Positions 26,801 through 34,158 of a stretch of 64,000 bases of DNA are shown one piece after another; the first letter of the stretch is position 1, and the number at the start of each line of letters is the position of its first letter. The DNA lies in NCBI GenBank assembly GCA_028641055.1, contig CM054060.1, positions 56,942,292 to 57,006,291 of the forward strand, read 5' to 3'. This DNA comes from Alopecurus myosuroides (lineage: Eukaryota > Streptophyta > Magnoliopsida > Poales > Poaceae). The notes under the pieces are model-generated. The model saw only the letters and a list, made by a program, of their open reading frames with translations, had not been told where the DNA came from and did no database searches. Made by a program: the position numbers and the translations under genes.

Positions 26801-29800
26801 AGACTCTCTTCAACCTGGCTATTAGCGGCAACTATCTGATGAAGGCGTTCGACAAAATCCTTCTTGCTAAAGGATCTATCAGTGCCTCTCATGCTATCTT
26901 CCGGTCCCGTGTACTCACAAAGAAGTCGGGAACGAAGGGATAAAGGTTGTACGCGACGCCCAAACCAGCATAACACGATATCCTTCCAAACCAAAGGTGG
27001 TTGAGAAGAAGAAAGTTTGGCAATGCGACGCTTTATTTTCATCAGGCTTTCAGGCAAATCCTCTGTTATTTCAAGTGTCCAATTTTCATGAGGAGTGGCA
27101 GCAGAATTAACGAAGGGAGGAAGTCCGGTTTCTTTGTTGGGGAACGGAATGTCTTGATGATAAAAGAAAGAACCTAGCCAAGATTGGTCAGGTTTCGGCA
27201 TTCTTATCCTGGGGTACCATTCTTCCCTAAAGTTTCTAAGGATAAAAGATATGGTACCGCAGATGGGTGAGACACCGTTTGTGATATTGTGTTTTACCTC
27301 GAAACAATAATGCCAGAAGTCTAAATTGGGAGTTATTCCAAGATACCCTTCGAAAAGAGCTTGGAAACTAGCTAATTGGAGGATGGAATTTGGAGAGATA
27401 TTGTGGGGTTGGACACCATAGAAATTGAGGACGTCTAGGAAAAAGGCGGAAGGAGGGAAACCCATACCTCTCGTGATATGAGAAGTGAGGAGGACGCGTT
27501 CACCTTCCTTTGGCTTGGGCTCTGGCTCATTCTTCGAGATCCGCCATTTGCCTTTAACTATTAAACCGTCCCTTGACATCCGACGAAGGAGGACGAGTGA
27601 AGTATCACTCTGATTCCAAATTCCGACAAATTCTGCTTCTTCGTCAGATCCGGCGGAGAAGCGCTCAGTGCCACGAGAGTGAGTCTTGACCTCCGCCGTT
27701 TCCCGTGTGAACGGCGGGGATGTTGTCGTGCTTGGACCCGCTACGTCCGCGGCGGCGAAAGCGTTTCCCCCGCTCGCCGCGGATGCCGTGGTTCTTTCCG
27801 GCCCGCCGCCGGCATGCTTGGGCGACCCCAGCTGTGGATCCAGGTCGCCCAAAGGCTCGTTGATGGAGGCACGGGCCGATGAGGACGACGGAGAGGCCAT
27901 CGTTTTCGGCGGTGACGGAGCGCTCCGGCGTGCAAAGGGCTCGTCGGGGTAAGGATTCGTTCTAAGCTCTCGTGCTCACGTTTGCGTCAATGGCGTGGGC
28001 AGAAGGAGTGAGGAAAGATTTTCGGAGAGGAAGGAGACGGCTATTTATAGCCTGAAAACCCTCTAGATACGCGCCAACGGCTCTTTTGACCGTTGGATGT
28101 TTGACGCGTGTCGCTCGCCGGAAAATCCGGGAAACGGAACGACAGAGGAATGATGGCTATCTCCTCGTTTCTCGTGAGAATCTGTCAGAGATACGTTGCA
28201 GGGTTTCCCGCGTGAAACCAAGCGGCGCTTGCGTCAGCATGATTAAAGCGCTGATGTCACGTGTTCCTTTTCCGCGAAGGATCGCGAGAAGAAAAGCCGG
28301 ATTTTCATAGTTCCGAGTTTTATGTTACCATCTCCTTTGAAAGGAAAGAAGAAAGAATCAAGACTGCTGAATCAAGTTTCCCGGACAAAATGTATTTGAC
28401 GAAAGGCGGAGTTTCAGAGTTTTGATCCTTCCTGGGGGCTACTGTCGGATATATACCGAATAGGGGTATAGAAGATGGTAGACAAAAGAGCTGGACTACC
28501 AGGGTGGCCTGCAAGGTAATGGACTTAGGTCCATTGGGCGGCCCAGTAGTCCGACGCGTAGAAGCCGGATTCTAGAAGAACCCGGATCACGGCCCGCGTG
28601 ATCTGGCTTGGAGGAGAAGACGGATTCCTTACTTTCCAAGTTACAAGTTAAACGTAGTCTTCTAGGTTTCTGGTTCTGTAAGCCCTAATCCGGCTATTAT
28701 ATAAAGCCGGACGGGAGATAGATTTCATAAGTGAAATAAGTTCCTTTAGTCCAAGGTTCTAGGTTCTAGCTTAAGCCTTGCGCAACTCGCCGGGAAGTTC
28801 ATCCTCGTCGAGTAGCTAGATCTATTCCCTTACATTGTAACCTTATTATACGGGCTTTAGTCCCTCATAGTGAGAAGTGCAGGAGTAGGTACGCCGTACT
28901 GTCGCGACGTACCGAACCTGGGTAAATCCCGTGTTCTGTGTTTACTACGCTATCCCGTTACCCCACGTCTCTACCGTAGTCTCATGGCACCCCAGTCTAT
29001 GAAAACTACTACGATGTCTCGACACACTTAATATGCAACATATGTGATAGAACTCATAATCATAATTAAGTACTTTTGAATTGGAATACGATGGTATTAA
29101 TTATATGTTAAAAAAATTATATATAAATAGACTAATTATTGGTCAAAACAAACAAAATACGCCTTCTTTTGTGGAACGGAGGTAGTAGCCTTTTCCTTTT
29201 CCCATTGCCACACCCCCTGCATACTTATGGCCTTTTGCTGCGCGACCCCATTCCCTTCATGCATATATGATTTAATTTTAACAAGCTTGCAATTTAGTAA
29301 CCAAACTAACTCTTGTGTTGCCAACTTTCCATAAATTTGGCGTCTAGCATTGGTCACACTTCACTTTTCTGACAGTAATGTTACGATGTGGATGCCCATC
29401 AGAATTCAGAGCTGTGATTTCTTGCTGCTGTTCAGTAGTTGCACATTTTTTGTTATGGTTGCTACTTGTTTGGATTACATCTGTAAGCTCTATTATATTT
29501 CTATGGTATATTTGTAGTTTATTGTTCTAGAGTCTGAACAGCATAAATTTTCATATGTACAGCAAGCTTCTTCGTGAGAACCAGCAAGGAAATGTTGAAG
29601 TATGGGAACTTGTAAGGTTTTTTCCCAAGAGCCCTGATTACCATCCCTTTCATTCAGCAGTCTCAAAGAGCATGTGAATACTTGTTGATTTTTTGTATGG
29701 TGTGCTTAAAGAATTTATCTTATCATAAATATTTGAAAGTTAAGCTGGTTAAACTGAATGACATCTGACATGGGGGACAATAAGTTCGGTGCACGTGTCC

Positions 29801-30688
29801 ATCTCATTTTATAAATGTTATTTGCAGTTAAGCTAGTTAAACTGAATGACATCTGACACGGGGAACAATAAATTGGTTTTGTTCTTATGCACAGTTTTGG
29901 ACGAAGCAGTCATTTTGAAATGTGAAAGATGCAGGCTGTCTCTGTATTGTGCAAATTACTATAGCCTCTATTCTTTTTATCCAAGTCGTATAGATATACC
30001 ATAGTCCATATACTTTCTTTCCTGGAGAAACTAGTGTGTAAGCGTTAACACGATTGATTCTGGTTTCTTTGGAAATATAGGTAAGCCTGAACATGCTCCG
30101 CAAGTACAGTGGTCCAGTTGATATCTGGCTATCTTCTTTGATCTCCTCAAGCACGAAACAACCGATGTGCTGCATTGTTAACTGTAGCCCATCTCGAACA
30201 TTTGAGGCAATGGCTGCACACAGAAGTCAGTGGGTTTGGTAAGTAGAATCAGTCTTCCCGACATTGACAATCCTTCTCTGTATTCTTGTTTAGAATCTCT
30301 CATCACAATAGAATGATAATGTCAATTCATAACCTTTATCAAGTGAGGGAAGCTTTTAAGCATACCATAGCTATGTGAATGCTCCCTTGTAGAAAAAAAA
30401 TGCCATTGCCAAACATGAAAAAAAAATCCGGTAGACAGGCTGTTGGCAACTTGGCGTGATATACCTAGTGCTAACTGCAACACTCAATTTTTTTCAAAAT
30501 TTAAATAATGTTACACCAAACAACTTACGAGTATCTATCTCCAAATTATTACCTATGTTGTTTTATGTAGGCTGTGCATCATATATTTAAGAAAATCAAC
30601 GTATTCGTCGTGTTCCTGTTATAGGTTCAGGAGATTGTTCGTCAGGTTCTCGAGTTACACGTATATAAACATGCTTCAGAAAATTTAG
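14871..30688 (+). CDS. PIGL: N-acetylglucosaminyl-phosphatidylinositol de-N-acetylase (PIG-L), 9 exons
   Basis: Second enzyme of GPI-anchor synthesis: it removes the acetyl group from GlcNAc-PI at the ER membrane. Exons: 14871-15049, 15268-15338, 15823-15887, 15970-16014, 16101-16181, 16666-16733, 29563-29611, 30081-30238 and 30625-30688. All introns are GT-AG, and the 780 bases give 259 residues plus stop, the usual length. Residues ~7-23 form an N-terminal membrane anchor. The family motif HPDDES lies at residues 54-59 and the second metal/active-site motif GHPNHRD at 158-164. The phase-2 junction of exons 1 and 2 rebuilds the Met after HPDDES, which fixes the first splice site. Intron 6 is 12.8 kb because a MITE and then a 12-kb LTR element landed in it; without the LTR element it would be about 0.86 kb. 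The coding sequence is undamaged. Whether the long intron lowers expression cannot be seen. Confidence 0.95.
17059..17640 (+). repeat. 5' LTR of the Tat element
   Basis: It begins TGTCGGATAT and ends TCTCGACA. A TATA box (tattatataa, 17311-17320) places the transcript start near 17345. From there to the LTR end the first ATG is at 17600, and it is in frame with gag. Confidence 0.95.
17311..17320 (+). promoter_or_regulatory. TATA box of the LTR promoter
   Basis: tattatataa, repeated at the same place in the 3' LTR (28695-28704). The 3' copy could drive transcription into PIG-L intron 6 and exons 7-9. Confidence 0.65.
17600..21301 (+). CDS. Gag-protease polyprotein of the Tat element
   Basis: Structural coat protein and aspartic protease that form and mature the cytoplasmic particle. 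I start at the ATG 17600, the first AUG after the TATA-set transcript start. The frame is also open upstream to 17486 and continues through the LTR end and the primer site. Counting from 17600 it has 1,233 residues. The long N-terminal part is acidic, then Gln-rich, then very basic with SR-type dipeptides (about 19300-19470). The gag core (NPDTWLSDYY to about LKPGLVPFMVG) lies at 19617-20000. A degenerate Cys/His cluster (CVHHSQFGKPTHTNAQC) lies near 20276. The protease active site LMDGGSSINIMY lies near 20725. It ends at UAG 21299-21301, with pol continuing in the same frame. Confidence 0.9.
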   Translation: MAPQSMKTTTMSRQLAPTVGQTTSGVKFRSGILGGIGRSITVGSLEFDNDVGRFLDNGSYILAQNHLVSACVLPIGSANIFIGLTAEAMGFCGESNYLPPALYPVEDDYDAGFCSDRRQNSDTHFIGMVQSEIAENTDDGNPVQEADNNTPVPETEEPIPVTETEDPTSVNQTMNSETESVLAAIEARLESETGSDNFSEDEDDDAFVRKVKSFQEGFHEVLMAKPADTTGADSQESPKTPPPAEEREDGETSPIFPSVKEMTEDEPVKKPPSSKKKHRASKKLQYKLRKKKSADLADENLEVGDVSGTKPTEKKSKEITAPPMTELEEQELLQTPVGPNEPPEMLEASRQAFQRQQQQLLRSRQHLQQTHNDIKIMKEEIEEYERKHRSVLKPTRLPGITKPEELPPKERFYNSSWQKQLNGKDAKGEPIYKTAAENAEAAFAILNNDLYSNGEKLQGVYAFLGKALQQQQRGQERSGRLHDNSALCKTVTCAAGAPGPEEPGGSDKKEDPRKDKKNPDNRDAASRTGPHLPKDGYKPHDREDKHRNDGKIMPPPRNPAEKAGRYDTPHRRERSRTPPKDKERYRSRTPPNPRGRDNGRDRDNLGKTRPRNNGKERSRSPSVHSAGRYSAHIDRAEKDDLYFGPKCFTDRIRRITLHSGFAKVGPTYQKYTGSTNPDTWLSDYYTAVQINNGTDLEAVKFLPLMLLDGARDWINGLPSRTVDSWDDMARVFTQHFRGTYKRPNSINQLNRCTQFEDEPYVDFISRWTAMKNSCSGVTDVQAMHAFVNGLKPGLVPFMVGSKKHKDLGSMLTTANEHAAAEDDIRARGGNIESLILAKKTPRSDKKGTPESTTKPKEVNLAFGGEKGNKWKGRSPDPINYTPEEWERIKSEPCVHHSQFGKPTHTNAQCRLNKHMKGNAGSGNKGKGSKRKPTKQKPEAEKEDSESDTDDKIQEQQRKGEPKFPRVDGEAMLTFLATPSAKVAKRTLREINAVVPATPKFLKYSNTPIIWDQSDHPGNIPEPGTQALVVSPIVQNTRLRRVLMDGGSSINIMYLDTLKHLKISESQLNYSNIRFHGIVPGRQARSLGEISLDVTFGDKDHFRQEKVSFEVVPFESVYHAILGRPAFAKFMARSCYIYNKLKMPGPKGGVITIAGDFKLANELEKQNALCAQRVIAQEELKELAKEVSPKEMPAGKETRKPTDSFKASENTRQVILDPKDPTKFVVVGTGMTDK
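17643..17660 (+). other. Primer-binding site of the Tat element
   Basis: TGGCGCCCACCGTGGGGC starts two bases after the LTR with the TGG expected opposite a tRNA CCA end. I do not assign the primer tRNA. Confidence 0.7.
21302..24535 (+). CDS. Pol: reverse transcriptase, RNase H, integrase
   Basis: It copies the element RNA into DNA and inserts it in the nucleus. The frame continues directly after the UAG; the first internal ATG is 21365. Reverse transcriptase motifs: RMCIDYTGLNK near 21586, FLDAYSGYHQI near 21697, MPFGLKNAGATYQ near 21797 and the catalytic YVDD near 21888. A first RNase H-like segment follows around 22320-22680. The second, with HFDGSKMKEGAGAG (near 22750), GDSD and the NADALA end near 23085, is the extra Tat-type RNase H. 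The integrase has an HHCC zinc site (HAGDCGHH...CEGCQYY, near 23437-23565) and the DDE triad at WGLDMMG, ITDNGTNFS and QVERMNSS. No frameshift is seen, so the pol part looks intact. Confidence 0.92.
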   Translation, partial: EGELIKFLRENWDIFAWCPADMPGVPRELAEHQLKVIPGSKPVKQGLRRFDGRRRKAIGKEIIRLLAADFIKEVIHTDWSANPVLVPKKDTTALRMCIDYTGLNKLCPKDRFALPRIDQIIDATAGSELLCFLDAYSGYHQIRMKKEDQIKTSFITPYGTYYYVTMPFGLKNAGATYQRCMQRCLHSQIGKNVHVYVDDIAVVTKEKDTLLEDLRETFENLRTYKMKLNPSKCVFGIPSGKLLGFIVSHRGIEVNPEKIKAILNISKPTCVKDVQRLTGSAAAVSRFISRLGDKALPLYKLLKKSDKFEWTEEADAALTQLKETLMNAPILASPKDEEPMLLYLTATSRVISAVIVVERAKEEQSIPDQHPVYYISEVFSESKQRYPHYQKLAYGVFFASRKLRHYFQGHSITVVCKAPLGDIINNAEATGRVAKWGIELAAFDIKYQPRTAIKSQVLADFVADWTEAMENTPMPESEYWIMHFDGSKMKEGAGAGVVLKSPKGDTMEYVLQIHFNASNNVAEYEALLHGLHIAKEIGVKRILCYGDSDLVQHQLNQTWDAKRPIMAEYRRTVDEFAICFFGFEVLHIKREENWNADALARMGSERVTTLPPGVFVQHLHEPSIKGGDVDYPLASETIEVMFVKPDWTIPYLNFLVNQKYPEGADEVLQRQIQRRCKGYVVINDHLYKRSASGVFLRCISPEEGREILQEIHAGDCGHHAQSKSIVKKAFRAGFFWLTAKTDAERIVNTCEGCQYYAKQTNLPAQALKTIPITWPFAVWGLDMMGPFKTARGGLTHLLVAVDKYTKWVEAKPIKKLDGVTARNFIIDLVMRYGVPHSIITDNGTNFSIGELAKYCQQTGIRLDLASVAHPQSNGQVERMNSSILQGIRPRLETPLHRAAGAWVEELPSVLWSIRTTPNRSTEQTPFFLVYGAEAMLPTDMIHDSPRVQNFDDSDAEEARQDAVDLLEEERELVLQRSAIYQQGLRRYHSRKIRHRSFKEGDLVLRLVQQRKHKLAPVWEGPFVISKAMKNGSYYLVDIRDTEDDPKKPNRKRKRKIDAELGETNRPWSIQQLRPFYT
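24536..25132. other. Spacer between pol and the convergent antisense gene
   Basis: Non-coding, holding the 3' ends of both transcription units. aaataaag near 24569 could serve as a sense poly(A) signal. A 15-base repeat attgtgcctgcgtgc occurs twice (near 24665 and 24735). Confidence 0.5.
25133..27900 (-). CDS. Spliced antisense gene of the Tat element, 5 exons, 804 aa
   Basis: Exons on the minus strand: 27900-26767, 26686-26234, 26125-25987, 25898-25650 and 25572-25133. The four introns (80, 108, 88 and 77 bp) are all GT-AG with good consensus (for example donor G/GTAAGT at 25649, acceptor TTTCAG/C at 26126). The 2,415 bases form one uninterrupted frame. Residues ~1-65 are Ser/Pro/Ala-rich and probably unstructured. 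Residues ~145-205 (FPPSAFFLDVLNFYG...LGITPNLDFWHY) match what I know of the putative gypsy-type transposon domain (Pfam PF04195). Exons 3 and 4 encode a long coiled coil with Lys/Glu/Leu heptads, and the end is acidic (DGSDEDSEI). The biochemical function is unknown. Such extra genes, some antisense, are known in grass Tat elements, but an intact multi-exon version in a copy with identical LTRs is notable. It has its own TATA box upstream. Confidence 0.85.
28041..28050 (-). promoter_or_regulatory. TATA box of the antisense gene
   Basis: On the minus strand it reads CTATAAATAG, a textbook plant TATA box, about 140 bases upstream of the ATG at 27900. The implied leader is about 110 bases. It belongs to the element, not to the LTR, so the antisense gene has a private promoter. 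Confidence 0.75.
28074..28096. promoter_or_regulatory. Inverted CCAACGG pair upstream of the antisense TATA
   Basis: CCAACGG (28074-28080) and CCGTTGG (28090-28096) form a perfect 7-base inverted repeat. AACGG is the core of plant three-repeat MYB (mitosis-specific) sites, although the flanks fit that consensus only in part. A TTGAC W-box core lies between them (28086-28090). Confidence 0.4.
28425..28442 (+). other. Polypurine tract region of the Tat element
   Basis: The bases just before the 3' LTR read tccttcctgggggctac. The ctgggggcta core, which grass Tat elements often carry here, would prime plus-strand DNA synthesis. Confidence 0.55.
28443..29024 (+). repeat. 3' LTR of the Tat element
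   Basis: 582 bp, read as identical to 17059-17640 and followed at once by the target-site copy CACTT. Confidence 0.95.
29738..29877 (+). repeat. Two-copy direct repeat, period 88 bp, in PIG-L intron 7
   Basis: About 52 bases starting agttaagctggttaaact (29738) recur at 29826 with a handful of changes. It is a local duplication with no coding content. Confidence 0.75.
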
Positions 30689-31974
30689 CATTTGATGCCA
30701 TGGCAAAGAAAGAAGTGTGTCTGTACAAGAATCTTCTTTAGAAGAAGAGACAACCGTGTGGCGTGCTTGCATTGGATCAGATGAAATCAAGGATACACAT
30801 ATGTTCATAGACACACCAACTGTTTCTTGTATCTATCTGTGATATCACAATGAAAGTACAATTTGTATGTACTGTGAATTGTTGGATTTGTTTAGCTTGA
30901 ACAAAACATTAAGAAATTAGGTCCAACTCCAGCCTATTAAAACATGCTTTAAGTATAAGGGAATTTTATTTATTATAAATTATTATATATGAGGCTTGGC
31001 ATATGGCCATATGAATTTTAAGCGCGACTCTTATTCTACATTGATTCTACAATCCATGTTGATTGATTGAAGCTGTTTTGATCCAATTATTAGATCTTAT
31101 TTTCATTTGCACTTATCCATTAGTTTTCCTTTAATTTCATTACTTATTTGTTGGATTTCACATTTGAAGATCACTTGAAGACATTTAGAGTTCGGTATAT
31201 CGAGTTAGTAATTCAAGTCACATGTGCATAAAGAATGGATGTACATCACACAATTCTATTGCAGTAAGCACATTGCATATGTGTTATACGTAATCATAAT
31301 ACATACATTAATTATTTTATTAGATGTTCATGCTCTAGAGTGGAAAGATTAAGCACACAATGGAGCTTCTCATACAGGATTCCCCCGCGGAACAAATTAA
31401 ATATACAAAAAGCATTCACATGGTGACGCTTTGAACAAAGAAATAACTCACTAAGTATCTCTATAGAAATACAATGGAATAGGATATTCCATATGAATTT
31501 TGGAGGAATACAAACATGAAGCCTGACCTTACGTTTATTGTCAGTGCATCTATAATACCTATGGTGTTTACCGTGGATTTAATTAATACTATTATATTTC
31601 CTCCATAACTTAGGTTATTGATAGCGTGGTTTCTATCATCATTTGTTAGTAGAAAATTATGACGATGTTCTAGACACGGATACATTCTTTATCTACAACT
31701 TTGACCATTAAACTTTATACTCGTATGTTAGTACAAAATTATGAGGTTTTATGTTGTGAATTTTTTTTCACAACAAATTTGGCAATAAATAGTTGCGTGT
31801 ATGATAGTATTATGACTTGAAGATTCCTAGAGAAAAGAAAAAAATATATATTATAGGACTTTAAGGCCCATCTAAGTAGATGTTACCTGCGCATTTGCGC
31901 GGGCCACTGTGTTAGTTTTATGTTAAAAAAGGAAAGCTGTACAAACAGACCAAACGGTCCAAAAGAGTTACAAA
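30689..31974. other. AT-rich spacer downstream of PIG-L
   Basis: The first ~200 bases should hold the PIG-L 3' untranslated region. The rest has no gene. At 31886-31903 cctgcgcatttgcgcggg forms a hairpin shortly before ttagt, resembling a decayed Helitron 3' end. Confidence 0.45.
31886..31903 (+). repeat. Hairpin resembling a Helitron 3' end
   Basis: A GC-rich stem with a very short loop lies about 8 bases before gttagt. Helitrons end in a hairpin followed by about 10 bases and CTRR. The terminal bases do not fit exactly and no 5' end was found. Confidence 0.3.
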
Positions 31975-33035
31975 TTATGGAGGGAGAAGATGGAAGAAAA
32001 TAGCCATGAACCTAAACAAATCTAGAAACCATTCAACAAGTGGTTGAACAAAAGAAGCTTTAATTTTATGCAGCATCAAGTCATTCTGAAATGTCACTTT
32101 CCATCTCTCAAAAGAGCACGACTGATTCTGGAAAATGATACCATTACGCTCCTTCCAAATATTCCAAACACAACAAGCAAAAACTTCCATGAAGTAGGGT
32201 CCTGAAAAAGCTCTCATGGCTGAATCAAAACGCCCATCCAGAGGAAGAGGTGAATCCCACGAAATATCCAAAAAGTTCCAACATCGTCTAGTGAAGGGCC
32301 AGCAGGAAAAAAAGATGGTCTCAAGTTTCCAGGCAACCAACATCACATAAAACACATTCAGATCCAGAGTCTAGATTCTCATTCTTTCTTAGCATCAAGT
32401 CTTATTGATTCGATCATTTAGGAGAAGCCAAACACAAACTTTAAGTTTTGAGAGAGCTTTTGATTTCCATATGCCAGCAATAGATTTATCACATATAACT
32501 TGGGAAAACAGGAAATTGTGAAATTTGGATGGGGTATAATTCGAGCTCCCCCACACAAAAACACGCTGACCAGACACACATACTTTAGAGGATCATCTGA
32601 AATAATTTCCATTAGTTGCTGCAATTCTTGATAAGCTTGAACCGAAAGTGAAGATCAAAAGTAGTGCCCGGATCAGATTCTAGGGTCATAGCTGATACTG
32701 AGATATACTCATTTGCAGCGAAGGAAAAGAGTCGAGGAAACTTATAACAAAGAAGGTCTCCAATAGCTCAATTGTTTTTTTCCAAAAAAGAGTTGTAGTG
32801 CTACAGCCAACATTAGAACGAGAAATACTCTGATACTCATCTACGAGGCTAAATATCGATGCTACGCCACCATAAGGAGCCTTTTTTAGAGTTAGCATGG
32901 GGAACACCGTCACCATAGAGCGTCCAAACCAATTGAACCCAAGGTACATCTGATTTCATATAAAGTTTATGAAGCTGCTTGACGAGAAGGACTTTATTTT
33001 GAAGTTCTAAGTTTTAAATACCAAGCCCTCCATGT
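31975..33035 (-). pseudogene. LINE 3' fragment: end of reverse transcriptase and zf-RVT domain
   Basis: Minus-strand pieces in shifting frames give, in order, the end of a LINE reverse transcriptase region (GGLG then KVLLVKQLHKLY near 33000-32950; FSLVDEYQSISR near 32850), the zf-RVT core (FVWGSSNYTPSKF and SKLKVCVWLLLNDR, 32577-32395) and the C-terminal VWNIWKERNGIIF segment (near 32140). This order is typical of plant L1-type non-LTR elements. Frameshifts and stops show it is dead. No poly(A) tail or target duplication was identified. Confidence 0.75.
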
Positions 33036-33830
33036 TGCGTAGGTCCGCGGACGCTGCTAAAGAGGACGGTGCACGCCTATCCTCCTTAGCTCAAAGGCAA
33101 TGCCTACGTGATTGCAGCCAATTGACTAAGCCGGTTGCGGAACACCGATAGTTGGCACATCAGGTAGGGGCTTTGCCCCGCCCCGGCGAACATATTCGTT
33201 TATGAAGTTTCGAGTTCACAGCTGAGCTGCAACTCCTCGACATCACGCCTTTGCCACCTCCGTCGCCCGCCGGCACAAGCTTCGCGTAACAGGCCATGAC
33301 GCGCCTGTTTAAGGTTAGTAGCAGCCATGGCCAACCTTCAGCATCTACCCCGTAAAGACCAGCGGGACAAAACTGCACGGGGGCAAGTCAAGGTCGGCAT
33401 GCTGCCGCGCTCACGCATAGGATTTCCGAATCCGCCACACTTCCCATAACGCTCCTAGCGGACGGGGCGCTGGTAGTCTCTCGCCTCTTCTGGCAGGGAG
33501 TAATGCCTCTAAACTCTCCGACTCCTCTGATGGGCTTGCAACGGCCGACGCTATGATCCACTGCTTCCGGCATCGACGTTACAAGACCCGTGATGGCACG
33601 ACAACAACCAGCCCCACACCCACCCTCAGAGAGTCAGACACCTCCACCAAAGTCTCTGGGGGCGACCCGAGCAAATGATGTTGATGCAGCTAGTTAACGA
33701 CCACCACATCCACGCACAGGCTCATTCCACATCCGAGGACAACATCATCGTCACCTTCCTAAAGGGCATCCAAGACAGCCCTATGCCATGAGGTCACCTA
33801 TCTTTTCAGGTGATCATATGGCTCGTTCAA
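33036..33830 (+). mobile_element. Fragment of a Gypsy leader and gag start
   Basis: ttggcacatcaggtagggg (33152-33170) resembles the primer-site and leader sequence of another grass Tat-type family. The following CG-rich, stop-interrupted DNA, up to a piece near 33670-33790 that resembles the charged start of a gag, has no intact frame. This is recognition from memory only. Confidence 0.4.
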
Positions 33831-34158
33831 TTTAACTTATTACTCGCATATCTAGTACAAGAAGTCAACAACTAGTCCAAACTAAGTTGTCAAAATTTTC
33901 AATTTGAAATAGCAATAGAAACCTTGAGACGAACCTAACGGAGGCTGGAGCATCATAAAAAACATTATGATGTCGTTGAATCATATATAGATGGTTATGG
34001 TTTGTCAATTCATCAAGGATGAAAAAAAAAGCCCTACGGTTCCCAAGATAATCCTTGAGTAGTAGTGAATCTAAAAAGTATTATTTTATCCACCCGTAGA
34101 AAAATTCTTATTTCTTTCAACGTCTCAATGTAGCACAAGAACCAGAAGAAGATCGAAT
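33831..34158. other. Spacer downstream of the CRSH gene
   Basis: Contains the likely 3' untranslated region of the minus-strand CRSH gene. Nothing else recognised. Confidence 0.5.

Larger units (their letters stand above)
17059..29024 (+). mobile_element. Complete, young Tat-lineage Gypsy LTR retrotransposon
   Basis: An 11,966-bp unit with two 582-bp LTRs that I read as identical base for base, flanked by 5-bp target-site copies CACTT (17054-17058 and 29025-29029). The order is LTR, primer site, gag-protease, reverse transcriptase, double RNase H, integrase, a long 3' region with an antisense gene, polypurine tract, LTR. RNase H-like segments both before and after a linker, together with the extra 3' gene, are hallmarks of the Tat group of Ty3/Gypsy. 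It lies in the transcriptional direction of PIG-L. Identical LTRs mean insertion so recent that mutations have not separated them. Confidence 0.95.
16987..29185. mobile_element. Stowaway-type MITE split by the LTR element
   Basis: The left end (ctacctccattccaaaaaat, from 16987) and the complement of the right end (ctacctccgttccacaaaag, ending 29185) form a terminal inverted repeat, with TA duplications at 16985-16986 and 29186-29187. Without the 12-kb insertion and one TSD copy the MITE is about 228 bp, within the normal Stowaway range. It was in PIG-L intron 6 before the LTR element arrived. Confidence 0.8.
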
